A stretch of 64,000 nt of DNA from Sporosarcina luteola. Lineage in GTDB: Bacteria; Bacillota; Bacilli; Bacillales_A; Planococcaceae. The stretch spans positions 1 through 64,000 of the forward strand of contig NZ_JAMBOI010000004.1 of assembly GCF_023715535.1 (NCBI RefSeq), in the 5' to 3' direction. Below are positions 8,415-16,776 of the stretch, piece after piece. The notes under the pieces are model-generated. The model was not told the DNA's origin and did not search any database. It worked only from the letters and a program-made list of their open reading frames with translations. Position 1 is the stretch's first letter. The number at the start of each line of letters is the position of its first letter. A program made the translations under genes and the position numbers.

Positions 8415-9134
8415 ATGTTGAAAGTGAAAGAGGCGACTAGGACATTCAATAACGGGCTTGCAGGATTTAATAACATATCATTTTCCATTGAGGAAGGGGA
8501 AACTGTTGGAATCCTGGGAACGAGTGGTTGTGGAAAGAGTACATTGCTGCGCGTTTTATCGGGACTTGATCAGAATTATGATGGGGCAATTGAAATTAGA
8601 GGTGCAGGGGACCAGCCAATCGGGATGATCTTTCAAGAGCCAAGATTGATGCCTTGGCTTACTGTAAAAGAGAATATTTTATTCGGAGCGAAAGATGAGA
8701 AGGAGAAACAAGCAACCATCCAGGAGTATTTGAATCTTGTCGGTTTGTCTGACTTCGACGCTCATTATCCGAAAGACTTGTCCGGAGGGATGGCACAGCG
8801 AACCGCAATTGCCCGCGCACTTATTGGAGAGCCCGATGTTTTGCTTCTTGATGAACCTTTTAGTGCATTGGATGCCTTCACGAAAATGCAATTGCAAGAT
8901 TTATTGTTGAAAATCCAACAGAACCGTCTAACAACGATGGTAGTCGTTACACATGACATAGATGAAGCTCTTTACTTATGCGACCGGATTTTTATTCTCG
9001 GTGGCCAGCCCGGGACATTGCAAGCGGAATTATCGATTGATGTACCGAAACCGAGAGATAGAGGTGATTCGTTTTTAGCGGGGAAAAAAGCAGAAATCCT
9101 AGAGCTTTTACATATCGAGAAGGAGGTTATCTAA
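8415..9134 (+). CDS. ABC transporter ATP-binding protein, SsuB/TauB type
   Basis: A complete 239-residue nucleotide-binding subunit: Walker A GTSGCGKST at residues 35-43, Q-loop FQEPRLMPW, signature LSGGMAQR, Walker B VLLLDEPFSALD and switch histidine in VVTHDIDEAL. The strong GAAGGAGGGG site precedes ATG 8415. It would energise uptake through the preceding permease. It is close to the minimal size for the SsuB/TauB group. Confidence 0.88.
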   Translation: MLKVKEATRTFNNGLAGFNNISFSIEEGETVGILGTSGCGKSTLLRVLSGLDQNYDGAIEIRGAGDQPIGMIFQEPRLMPWLTVKENILFGAKDEKEKQATIQEYLNLVGLSDFDAHYPKDLSGGMAQRTAIARALIGEPDVLLLDEPFSALDAFTKMQLQDLLLKIQQNRLTTMVVVTHDIDEALYLCDRIFILGGQPGTLQAELSIDVPKPRDRGDSFLAGKKAEILELLHIEKEVI

Positions 9135-9135
9135 T

Positions 9136-10839
9136 ATGGCGAATGAGGAAGTGATTTATCCACAGGAAGGAAATTACAATATTACAGCTGAGCTTCCTTC
9201 AAGAAAAGACTTCAGATGGGAAAGTATCGAATCAAATTTTAGTTGGTCTGCTACCGGAAAAGTGAATATGGCGTATGAATGTGTGGATCGCCATGTAGTG
9301 GAAGGATACGGAGAGAAAGTCGCCCTGCATTATTTTGGAGAAAATGAAGAGTACACAGTAACGTATCGCGAATTGAAAGAGAAAACCGACCTATGGGCTG
9401 CTGTCTTGAAAAAGAAAGGGGTGAAAAAAGGAGATTTCGTCTTTATCTTTTTACCTAAACATCCAGATTGTCATATCGCGATGCTCGCTGCCATTAAACT
9501 TGGCGCTGTTGTTGGACCGCTATTTGAAGCGTTTATGGAAGATGCAGTGAAGGAGCGGATTGCCGATTGTGAGGGCGCTTATTTAATCGCTTCGCCGGAG
9601 TTGATCAAACGCGTGCCGCGTGCAGAATTGCCATCACTGAAAACGGTGTGGGTAACGGCAGAGCCCGAACAATGCCAGAATGATGAAATTTCGTTGTTTG
9701 AAGAGGCGCGAGTTGTCGAGGTTGAAGGAAATCTCATCGAGTGGGTGGATTTGGATCATGCGCTTAATATTCATTACACGAGTGGGTCGACAGGTCGGCC
9801 GAAAGGAATTATCCATGCTCATCGAGCAATGCTCCAACAATACATTACAGGCCGATGGGTGTTGGATTTGAAAGAAGAGGATGTCTATTGGTGCACGGCA
9901 CATCCTGGCTGGGTGACGGGGACGGTGTATGGTGTTTTCGCTCCCTTGCTAAACCGAACAACTATTGTAATCCACGGCGGAAGATTCAATGCCGATGAAT
10001 GGTATTCTGTGTTGGAAAAATCCGGTGTCACTGTTTGGTATAGTGCGCCGACAGCTTTCAGAATGCTGATGGCGGAAGGAGATGAAAAGACATCAACCTA
10101 TGATTTATCGAAGATCCGGCATGTATTAAGCGTCGGTGAGCCGTTAAATCCCGAAGTGATTCGTTGGGGGATTAAAACGTTGTCAAACAGAATACATGAT
10201 ACATGGTGGATGACAGAAACAGGAGCCCAGCTTATTGTTAATCTACCCTCTGATAAAATAATTCCAGGGTCGATGGGTAGGCCGTTTCCGGGAATTGAAG
10301 CGGCAATTCTAGGAGATGAAGGTGAAAAGCTTGCGCCTGGAAAAGTTGGACACCTAGCTTTGAAGGCAAATTGGCCTGCATTAATGCGGGAAGTGTGGAA
10401 AGACCCAGCTAAGTATTCGACATACTTTCCGTTTGAAGGATGGTATATATCTGGTGATTTGGCGACAATCGATGACAATGGCTATATCTTTTTCCAAGGC
10501 CGAAGTGACGATATGATCAATTCCTCTGGAGAGAGAATCGGTCCGTTTGAAGTGGAGAGTAAATTGATTGAACATCCAGCTGTTGCAGAGGTGGGTGTCA
10601 TTGGGAAACCGGACGCGGTTAGAGGAGAAATTGTGAAAGCGTTTGTCGTCTTACGGGAAGGCTTTGAAGCAAGTGATGAGCTGCTACAAGAATTACGTCT
10701 TTTTGTTCGAAGCGGGCTTGCCGCTCATGCTGCGCCGAGAGAAATTGAATTTCTTGATGAATTGCCGAAGACACCGATAAGTGGAAAAATCCTTCGACGT
10801 GAATTGAAAGCAAGGGAACTTCAAGAAGTAAACGTCTAA
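9136..10839 (+). CDS. AMP-forming acyl-CoA synthetase (AcsA-like)
   Basis: This 567-residue adenylate-forming enzyme starts one base after the ATPase stop, so it is translationally linked to the transporter. Visible motifs are the P-loop YTSGSTGRPKG, the A5 motif DTWWMTETG, the A7/A8 hinge region GWYISGDLATIDDNGYIFFQGRSDD in parts, and the catalytic lysine in ISGKILRREL. It should activate a carboxylic acid to its CoA thioester through an acyl-AMP. Length and motifs are nearest to acetyl/medium-chain CoA synthetases. Its place in an S-box operon suggests the acid may come from a sulfur compound, for example a thio-carboxylate; that is inference. Confidence 0.8.
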   Translation: MANEEVIYPQEGNYNITAELPSRKDFRWESIESNFSWSATGKVNMAYECVDRHVVEGYGEKVALHYFGENEEYTVTYRELKEKTDLWAAVLKKKGVKKGDFVFIFLPKHPDCHIAMLAAIKLGAVVGPLFEAFMEDAVKERIADCEGAYLIASPELIKRVPRAELPSLKTVWVTAEPEQCQNDEISLFEEARVVEVEGNLIEWVDLDHALNIHYTSGSTGRPKGIIHAHRAMLQQYITGRWVLDLKEEDVYWCTAHPGWVTGTVYGVFAPLLNRTTIVIHGGRFNADEWYSVLEKSGVTVWYSAPTAFRMLMAEGDEKTSTYDLSKIRHVLSVGEPLNPEVIRWGIKTLSNRIHDTWWMTETGAQLIVNLPSDKIIPGSMGRPFPGIEAAILGDEGEKLAPGKVGHLALKANWPALMREVWKDPAKYSTYFPFEGWYISGDLATIDDNGYIFFQGRSDDMINSSGERIGPFEVESKLIEHPAVAEVGVIGKPDAVRGEIVKAFVVLREGFEASDELLQELRLFVRSGLAAHAAPREIEFLDELPKTPISGKILRRELKARELQEVNV

Positions 10840-10905
10840 TCAATTTAATAGTAGAGCTCTACAAATAAAAAACTAGAAAAAGATAAATGAGGAGGAAATA
10901 TAGTC

Positions 10906-11562
10906 ATGAGTAACGAGGAATTGTACAGAAAATCATATTTTAATCGTCTTGGGGAATTAAGTGATCTAGTTCCGGAAGCATTCAAGGCTTTTGCGCAGTT
11001 TGACAAACTTGCCCTATCTGAGGGTAAATTAACAAAGAGATTAAAAGAACTAATCGCCATTGCCGTAGCCCATACAACGGGATGTCCGTATTGTATTGAA
11101 GTTCATGTGAAAGCAGCGAAAGCAGAAGATGTTACGAAGGAAGAAATGTCGGAAGCGATTCTAGTCGCGACTGCATTAAAAGCAGGATCGGCTCTTGCTC
11201 ATGGTGTGAATGCATTAAATGCATACGATCAAACTGGCGACGATGAATTATACAAAGCATCCTATTTTACTAGATTAAAGGAACTCTCAACACTGAATGG
11301 GGATGTATTTAAGTCGTTTGTTGATTTTGATACGAAATCAATGAAAGAAAGCATCCTAAGTGTAAAAGAGAAGGAATTGATTGCCGTAGCTGTAGCCCAC
11401 ACTACAGGATGTCCGTACTGTATTGACATCCATACGAAGGGTGCAAAGGATGCGAACGCTTCTAAGGAAGAAATAGCAGAATCAATTATGGTAGCAACTA
11501 CATTAAAAGCAGGTTCAGCGTTGGCTCACAGTGTGAATGCGTTAAATGCATTTGATTCATAA
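10906..11562 (+). CDS. double carboxymuconolactone decarboxylase/AhpD-like protein
   Basis: The 218-residue protein is an internal duplication: residues 1-107 and 108-218 each carry YF.RL.EL, a helical AHTTGCPYC motif and ALKAGSALAH. CxxC pairs are at Cys60/Cys63 and Cys169/Cys172, with His67/176 four residues on, matching the AhpD-type redox and proton-relay site (C..C...H). AhpD-like proteins reduce peroxidases or handle hydroperoxides and thiols. AGGAGGAAA precedes ATG 10906, and a strong terminator follows, making it the last gene of the S-box operon. Confidence 0.8.
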   Translation: MSNEELYRKSYFNRLGELSDLVPEAFKAFAQFDKLALSEGKLTKRLKELIAIAVAHTTGCPYCIEVHVKAAKAEDVTKEEMSEAILVATALKAGSALAHGVNALNAYDQTGDDELYKASYFTRLKELSTLNGDVFKSFVDFDTKSMKESILSVKEKELIAVAVAHTTGCPYCIDIHTKGAKDANASKEEIAESIMVATTLKAGSALAHSVNALNAFDS

Positions 11563-11586
11563 CACAGGGTATTCCCTTATAAGTTT

Positions 11587-11632
11587 AAAAGCGATGCAAA
11601 CGTTGAAATAGTAACGTTTGCATCGCTTTTTC
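11587..11632 (+). terminator. terminator of the S-box operon
   Basis: AAAAGCGATGCAAACGTT pairs perfectly with AACGTTTGCATCGCTTTT around an eight-base loop, and a T-run follows. Confidence 0.9.
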
Positions 11633-11720
11633 TTTATTAAATAATACATTTATAAATGATTGAATACCTGTCATGATATAATTTCCAAAGAAGATTATTT
11701 CTTATAATAGGAGATAGTAT

Positions 11721-12989
11721 ATGATAAATAAGCAATTAACCCAAAAAGAACATAAAATCGATACTGCAGCCTTATTGTTGACGGCTTTATTGACGGCAAT
11801 TGCGGGGGAGTTTAAACTTATTCCTTTCAATGGAGAGTCTTTTCGTTTTGGTTTAGGGAGCATTGCTTTTTTCCTTCTCCTCCTCATACGTCCAACCGGA
11901 TCTCTCCCGTTGACAGGGGTGGTGACTGGTTTGACTGTCGTTGTTTTTCGAACAGGTGTTGAAATGACGATGACGTCTGTTTCGTTTTCGGAGAGTTTCC
12001 AGCATCATTTACCTATTTTGTTGTATTATGTTGTCTTTGCGATGGGTTTTCATATTATCCCTTTTGACAAGTATCGCGACTCTCCGCTCATGTTAGGGGC
12101 TTGGGCTTCATTATTTGAGTTTGTCGGGAACGGTTCGGAAAGCATCATGCGTATAATCATGCTGGACCGGGATGGTCTATTGTTGAAAGACTTGGCGTTG
12201 ATTGCTGGTGTGGCGATATTGCGCAGCTTTTTCGTTGTTGGCCTCTATAGTTCTATTATGATATCTGAGCAGAAAAAGCGTGTGCGGGAAATGCTCGGAA
12301 TCGGTTCGAATTTGTATGCAGAGTCGTTATATTTACAGAAGTCGATGAATCATATCGAACAAGTAACGGCCGCCAGCCATGACTTATATCGGAAGTTGAA
12401 GCAGAAAAATCTACATGACCTGAGTGTGCAGGCGCTTGCCATTGCGCAAGAAATCCATGAAGTGAAAAAAGACAATCAGCGTATCGTAGCAGGATTGTCT
12501 AACATTACAAAAGAAAAGAGCGCTGATTTCTTTCTTTTGTCCAATCTGTTTGAACTTGTTATTACATCGAACCGGAAATATAGCGAGTTATTGAAGAGGA
12601 CTGTCGATTTCCGATTAACGATGACAGTCGATTATGAAACGGATCAGCATATTCCGCTGTTGGCTTTATTAAATAATGTGACGGCCAATGCAGTTGAATC
12701 GATTGCACATAAGGGCGCTGTCGGCATTCACGTATTCGAAGAAGCGGATGATCTGTGCATCACGATCCGGGATACAGGCAAAGGGATTCGTAAAGAAGAC
12801 ATCCCCATACTTTTTGAACCGGGCTATACAACGAAGTTCAATGAGCAGGGCGTGGCGGCAACTGGCATTGGTCTATCCCATGTCCAACAGATTGTTCAGA
12901 CGCTGCAAGGGGAGATCCATATTGAATCACTAGAAATAGGAACGGCTTTTCAAATACGGATTCCTTCCCATACATTAGTAATGAGGTGA
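11721..12989 (+). CDS. sensor histidine kinase, GlnK (YcbA)-like
   Basis: The 422-residue kinase has six or so N-terminal transmembrane helices to about residue 180 and little outside the membrane. Its dimerisation helix carries EIHEVKKD with the likely phospho-acceptor His246, a form typical of B. subtilis GlnK. The ATPase domain shows the N-box NNVTANAVESI, DTGKGI, FEPGYTTK and GIGLSHVQ. It is directly followed by a GlnL-type regulator and then a glutamate-family symporter with a GlnL-type operator, so sensing of glutamine, glutamate or a related substrate is the best inference. An extended -10 (TGATATAAT) lies at 11674-11682. Confidence 0.78.
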   Translation: MINKQLTQKEHKIDTAALLLTALLTAIAGEFKLIPFNGESFRFGLGSIAFFLLLLIRPTGSLPLTGVVTGLTVVVFRTGVEMTMTSVSFSESFQHHLPILLYYVVFAMGFHIIPFDKYRDSPLMLGAWASLFEFVGNGSESIMRIIMLDRDGLLLKDLALIAGVAILRSFFVVGLYSSIMISEQKKRVREMLGIGSNLYAESLYLQKSMNHIEQVTAASHDLYRKLKQKNLHDLSVQALAIAQEIHEVKKDNQRIVAGLSNITKEKSADFFLLSNLFELVITSNRKYSELLKRTVDFRLTMTVDYETDQHIPLLALLNNVTANAVESIAHKGAVGIHVFEEADDLCITIRDTGKGIRKEDIPILFEPGYTTKFNEQGVAATGIGLSHVQQIVQTLQGEIHIESLEIGTAFQIRIPSHTLVMR

Positions 12990-12995
12990 TCTATC

Positions 12996-13880
12996 GTGCG
13001 TTATTTTATCGTAGATGATGATTTGGCATGTCGGAAAATGCTTGAACAAATTATCATAGAAGAGGAGCTTGGCTATGTGGCGGGCGAGGCGGAAAATGGG
13101 GTGAAATCACTTGTGCCCATCATATCCACACAGCCGGACGTTGTTCTAATCGATTTTCTCATGCCTGAACTAGATGGCATTGAAACAATGGAACAATTGA
13201 AAAAGCAGGGATTCAGCGGCCAGTTCATCATGATCTCACAAATCGTCAATAAGGAAATGGTTGGCGAAGCGTATGAAAAAGGTGTGGAGTTCTTTATCCA
13301 TAAGCCAATTAATCGTGTGGAGGTCCGAAGCATTTTAACGAAGACTAAGGAAAATTATCGGCTTCATCAATCACTGCAAACGATTCGGGAATCGCTAGCG
13401 GATATCGGATCGGCTGGCGAACAACCGATCAGACATAGTGTGAGTGAGGTTGTTCGTTCTATTTTAAATGATATGGGGATTGTCGGAGAGGCGGGCAGCG
13501 ATGATATCGTAGCCATTATGGATTTGCTCATGCAGCAACAAGAGCGGCCTTCGCAGTTACCTCCATTAAAGGAGTTATACGAGGCGGCCGCCAGGAATCT
13601 GGAAAATGTTGATGTTACGAAAGAAAGCAAGGCGATGGAGCAGCGGATCCGCAGAACTATCGCAGCGGCAGTCAACAACCTAGCCTCGATGGGAGTAGTC
13701 GATTATACATCGCCTCAATTCGAATATTATGCTCCGCGCTATTTTGACTTCCAGGACATTCGCCTACGCATGAGACAAATAGAAGATGACCTCCCAGCTC
13801 CTTCTCGATTGAAAATTAATAGTAAGAAGTTCCTTCAAGTGCTCTATATTGAAACGAGCGAAAGGTATAAACGGAAATGA
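12996..13880 (+). CDS. response regulator, GlnL (YcbB)-like
   Basis: A 294-residue protein from GTG 12996, six bases after the kinase. The receiver domain (residues 1-120) has acidic pocket Asp7-Asp9, phospho-acceptor Asp53 in VLIDFLMPELDG, and Lys in the HKPIN motif. The C-terminal 170 residues lack a standard winged helix; they match the layout of the YcbB/GlnL output domain (IRRTIAAAVNNLASMGVVDY...FEYYAPRYFDFQDIR in segments). B. subtilis GlnL binds TTTTGT-N4-TTTTGT, and exactly that pattern occurs at 13911, ahead of the next gene. Confidence 0.8.
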   Translation: MRYFIVDDDLACRKMLEQIIIEEELGYVAGEAENGVKSLVPIISTQPDVVLIDFLMPELDGIETMEQLKKQGFSGQFIMISQIVNKEMVGEAYEKGVEFFIHKPINRVEVRSILTKTKENYRLHQSLQTIRESLADIGSAGEQPIRHSVSEVVRSILNDMGIVGEAGSDDIVAIMDLLMQQQERPSQLPPLKELYEAAARNLENVDVTKESKAMEQRIRRTIAAAVNNLASMGVVDYTSPQFEYYAPRYFDFQDIRLRMRQIEDDLPAPSRLKINSKKFLQVLYIETSERYKRK

Positions 13881-13910
13881 ATATTTTTCCTTCAAATAAA
13901 TAATAAAATA

Positions 13911-13926
13911 TTTTGTCGGATTTTGT
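13911..13926 (+). promoter_or_regulatory. GlnL-type operator
   Basis: TTTTGTCGGATTTTGT is a tandem TTTTGT separated by four bases, followed by a second CGGA. This is the binding pattern reported for B. subtilis GlnL. It lies about 75 bases upstream of the symporter start, adjacent to the gene for the GlnL-like regulator. Confidence 0.75.
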
Positions 13927-13963
13927 CGGATTCGATAAGTCGCCCTTACACTTGAAAAAAGTG

Positions 13964-13977
13964 AGAAAACGCTTTCA
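13964..13977 (+). promoter_or_regulatory. cre-like catabolite-control site
   Basis: AGAAAACGCTTTCA matches the cre consensus TGWAANCGNTNWCA at all positions except the first. It lies 24 bases ahead of the symporter ATG, downstream of the GlnL-type operator, a position where CcpA binding would repress. Confidence 0.6.
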
Positions 13978-14001
13978 TTGGTAGATAAGGGAGGCATATT
14001 T

Positions 14002-15282
14002 ATGAAAAAGAAATTTAAATTTCCATTAGCGTATCAAATACTGGTCGGATTAATAGCAGGAATCATCGTTGGTGCGGTCTTTTATGGCAATCCGGCAATA
14101 GAGACGTATTTACAGCCGTTAGGTACTATCTTTATTAACATGATTAAGATGATTGTTGTGCCGATTATCGTTTCAACTTTGATCGTAGGTGTTGCAGGGA
14201 CTGGCGATTTGAAGCAATTAGGAAAACTTGGCGGAAAGACAATGCTTTACTTCCAAGTGGTTTCATTAATCGCTATCCTCGTCGGCTTATCTGCCGCGAA
14301 TATTTTTAAACCGGGTGAAGGCATTGATATGTCGACTTTGGCAAAAGGCGATATCGACTCCTATGTCCAAACGACTGAAAGTGTACAAAACGAAGGATTT
14401 ATGGACGTTCTCGTCGGTATCGTGCCGAGCAATATTATCCAAGCGATGGCATCAGCCGATATGCTTGCGGTTATCTTCTTCTCTGTATTGTTCGGATTAG
14501 GTGTCGCTTCGATTGGGGAGCGCGGCAAACCCGTGCTGGCCTTCTTCCAAGGCACTGCAGACGCGATGTTCTGGGTGACGAACCTGATTATGAAATTCGC
14601 ACCGATTGGCGTATTCGGTTTGATCGGTGTGACGGTTTCGAAATTCGGACTGGAATCGCTCGTGCCGCTTGGAAAATTAATGATTCTCGTTTATGCAACG
14701 ATGATTTTCTTCGTTATCGTGGTACTTGGCGGAATTGCGAAGTTAGTCGGCTCAAGCATCTTCAGCATTATTAAACTGTTGAAAGATGAACTTATTTTGG
14801 CTTATTCTACATCAAGTTCTGAAACTGTGCTGCCGAAGCTCATGGAGAAGATGGAGAAATTTGGCTCACCGCGGGACATCGTGTCATTCGTTGTGCCGAC
14901 GGGCTATTCATTCAACTTGGACGGGTCAACACTTTACCAAGCACTTGCGGCAATCTTCATTGCGCAAATGTATGGCATCGACCTGAGCATCATGGAGCAG
15001 GTTACATTAGTGTTAGTTCTGATGATAACTTCTAACGGTATCGCAGGTGTACCGGGCGTTTCATTCGTCGTATTGCTTGCGACGCTCGGCACAGTGGGGA
15101 TCCCATTGGAAGGACTTGCTTTCATCGCGGGAGTCGACCGACTGCTCGATATGGGTCGAACAGTCGTCAACGTACTTGGAAACGCAATGGCTACGGTTGT
15201 TATGTCTAAATGGGAAGGCCGCTTCCGGACTGAAGACATAGGCAAGCATACGCAGGTTAACCCTGTTAGTGATTCGATCTAA
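14002..15282 (+). CDS. dicarboxylate/amino acid:cation symporter (GltP/DctA family)
   Basis: ATG 14002 follows AAGGGAGG at 13987-13994; the upstream TTG 13978 is unlikely. The 426-residue protein has the DAACS fold: eight membrane helices plus re-entrant loops, with the serine-rich loop STSSSETVLP near residues 270-280, NLDGSTLY and the VPGVSFVVLL and DRLLDMGRTVVNV substrate/cation motifs. Family members import glutamate, aspartate or C4-dicarboxylates with protons or sodium. The neighbouring GlnK/GlnL system and operator suggest induction by its own amino-acid substrate or a related one. Confidence 0.87.
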   Translation: MKKKFKFPLAYQILVGLIAGIIVGAVFYGNPAIETYLQPLGTIFINMIKMIVVPIIVSTLIVGVAGTGDLKQLGKLGGKTMLYFQVVSLIAILVGLSAANIFKPGEGIDMSTLAKGDIDSYVQTTESVQNEGFMDVLVGIVPSNIIQAMASADMLAVIFFSVLFGLGVASIGERGKPVLAFFQGTADAMFWVTNLIMKFAPIGVFGLIGVTVSKFGLESLVPLGKLMILVYATMIFFVIVVLGGIAKLVGSSIFSIIKLLKDELILAYSTSSSETVLPKLMEKMEKFGSPRDIVSFVVPTGYSFNLDGSTLYQALAAIFIAQMYGIDLSIMEQVTLVLVLMITSNGIAGVPGVSFVVLLATLGTVGIPLEGLAFIAGVDRLLDMGRTVVNVLGNAMATVVMSKWEGRFRTEDIGKHTQVNPVSDSI

Positions 15283-15286
15283 TTGG

Positions 15287-15335
15287 ACAGGCAGTTCCGC
15301 CGCCCCATAATGGGGAGGGGGAGCTGCCTGTTTTA
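15287..15335 (+). terminator. terminator after the symporter
   Basis: ACAGGCAG (15287-15294) pairs with CTGCCTGT (15324-15331), with an inner CCCC/GGGG stem, and a T-run follows. It starts four bases after the stop codon. Confidence 0.85.
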
Positions 15336-15524
15336 TTATGGTTGTAGAAAGTATAGGCGGAATGAAACTTAAGTAAAGCCACAGCCGATTGAGGAGAATG
15401 AATGATTTCAGAAAATCCTTTGTGTGCATGTGAAAAGTTACGACTCTTAAAGAATTTTGGAATAGGGACAACTTTACTCGGAATACATTGATTCAGTATG
15501 TATGCATACAAGGGGGAGATTCGT

Positions 15525-16364
15525 ATGTATTGGAACGAAGAGTATCAAAGCGGTGGTCCCAACATATCGCCAACGGAGTTTGTGGTGCGGTCATTGGAGG
15601 AAATTCAATTCTGGTCACGGATCATGAAAGAACATTCCTTATTTCTAAGGCTAGGGTTTCGATGCGAAGATACTCAGCTCATCGCAGAAGCGAATCATTT
15701 TTTTCAGCTATTTGAAAGGATTGAACAACAGTCGCATGCTTTTACGAATCAAACAGACCCCATGACTATCAGAAGGTTTAATTCGGAAGTCCAGATGGCA
15801 GCGGCGAATATTTACGCTTTTAAACGGAAGGTGTTAGGGTTGATCCTATCTTGCCAATTGCCCGGTGGGAACAACTTTCCGTTATTGGTAGACCATGTTA
15901 GTCGGGAAGCCAATTATTTCAGGAAGCGACTCATTGAGTTGAATGAAGGGAAATTAGTGCCACTTGCAGATTCAATCATCAAAGAGAATGTGTTCTTTTT
16001 ACGAATTATGGCCGATCATGCAAAATTCATCGGTCATCTACTCGATCCTTCGGAAAGAAAGCTCGTGGACATTGCAAGGAATTTCAGCAATGATTTTGAT
16101 GAATTGCTGTTCCAAGCTAGAGATTTAGACGGAATGAGACCGTATTCCCAAACCGTTCCATTGTTGGATCAATTCCTTGATCAAAATCGAGTGTCTGTCG
16201 TTTCCCTTCGCGATTTCAAAAAGACAGCAAGAGATTTAATTGAGGAATGTAAAATAAAGAGCATTATCCATCCATTATTAGCGGACCATGTTTATCGCGA
16301 AGCGGACCATTTCCTAACGATTATCGATTCGTTCGATGCGCATCTTACTGGGGCGAATGCATAA
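15525..16364 (+). CDS. DUF2935 domain protein
   Basis: AAGGGGGAG at 15510-15518 fits ATG 15525, giving about 279 residues beginning MYWNEEYQSGG. The protein is all-helical with two related halves; each has an EIQFWSRIMKEHS or FLRIMADHAKFIGHLLDPSE signature with conserved Glu/His, and paired DHVSREANYF and DHVYREADHF motifs. That matches the DUF2935 family of Bacilli and Clostridia, a ferritin-like four-helix fold of unknown function. The His/Glu spacing suggests metal binding, which is inference. It is a single-gene unit with its own terminator. Confidence 0.8.
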   Translation: MYWNEEYQSGGPNISPTEFVVRSLEEIQFWSRIMKEHSLFLRLGFRCEDTQLIAEANHFFQLFERIEQQSHAFTNQTDPMTIRRFNSEVQMAAANIYAFKRKVLGLILSCQLPGGNNFPLLVDHVSREANYFRKRLIELNEGKLVPLADSIIKENVFFLRIMADHAKFIGHLLDPSERKLVDIARNFSNDFDELLFQARDLDGMRPYSQTVPLLDQFLDQNRVSVVSLRDFKKTARDLIEECKIKSIIHPLLADHVYREADHFLTIIDSFDAHLTGANA

Positions 16365-16370
16365 AAAATA

Positions 16371-16422
16371 AATAAGGAAGGCGTTAAACTTAGAAAGATC
16401 AAAGTTTAACGCCTTCCTTATT
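16371..16422. terminator. bidirectional terminator
   Basis: AATAAGGAAGGCGTTAAACT is the exact reverse complement of AGTTTAACGCCTTCCTTATT, separated by 12 bases. It serves the DUF2935 gene and the small minus-strand gene facing it. Confidence 0.9.
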
Positions 16423-16439
16423 TTAGTCAAGCAATATAG

Positions 16440-16583
16440 TTAATTTCTATTATTACAGTAATCAATTACATCCATAAGTAACTGTATATCGGAACGTATT
16501 GTATGCTTTAAGCTATCAGGACATCTGTTTACATCACGTTGCAACTTTTGGATTTCCACTTCCAGTAAAAATAATTCTCTCAT
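16440..16583 (-). CDS. small Spo0E-sized helical protein
   Basis: On the minus strand AGAGGTGAAT precedes an ATG at 16583, giving 47 residues beginning MRELFLLEVEIQKLQRD. Two amphipathic helices with a short turn (CPDS) resemble the Spo0E-like aspartyl-phosphate phosphatases that shut down Spo0A in bacilli. However, the family SQELD-type motif (S-x3-D) is not evident; the second helix reads TIRSDIQLLMDVID. It is therefore either a divergent member or an unrelated small helical protein. It faces the DUF2935 gene and shares its terminator. Confidence 0.4.
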   Translation of the reverse strand: MRELFLLEVEIQKLQRDVNRCPDSLKHTIRSDIQLLMDVIDYCNNRN

Positions 16584-16776
16584 ATTATTCACCTCTCTTC
16601 GATTATCATACCCAATTTCATTTTGGTTCAAACTATCTATTAATGTGAGTTTTGTAGGAATTTAAAACTAGTTATAGTATAATTACACGAATGGGCATAT
16701 TCTATTTTTATTCATTGAGCAAGACTCTTTTACATAACGGTTGTATATAGTGATCACGAAGGAAGGGGGAATATAA

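Noticed and set aside
16652..16683. Promoter TTGTAG/TATAAT before the PAS-GGDEF gene
   Set aside because: The 20-base spacing is too long for a normal promoter; only the -10 box is plausible.
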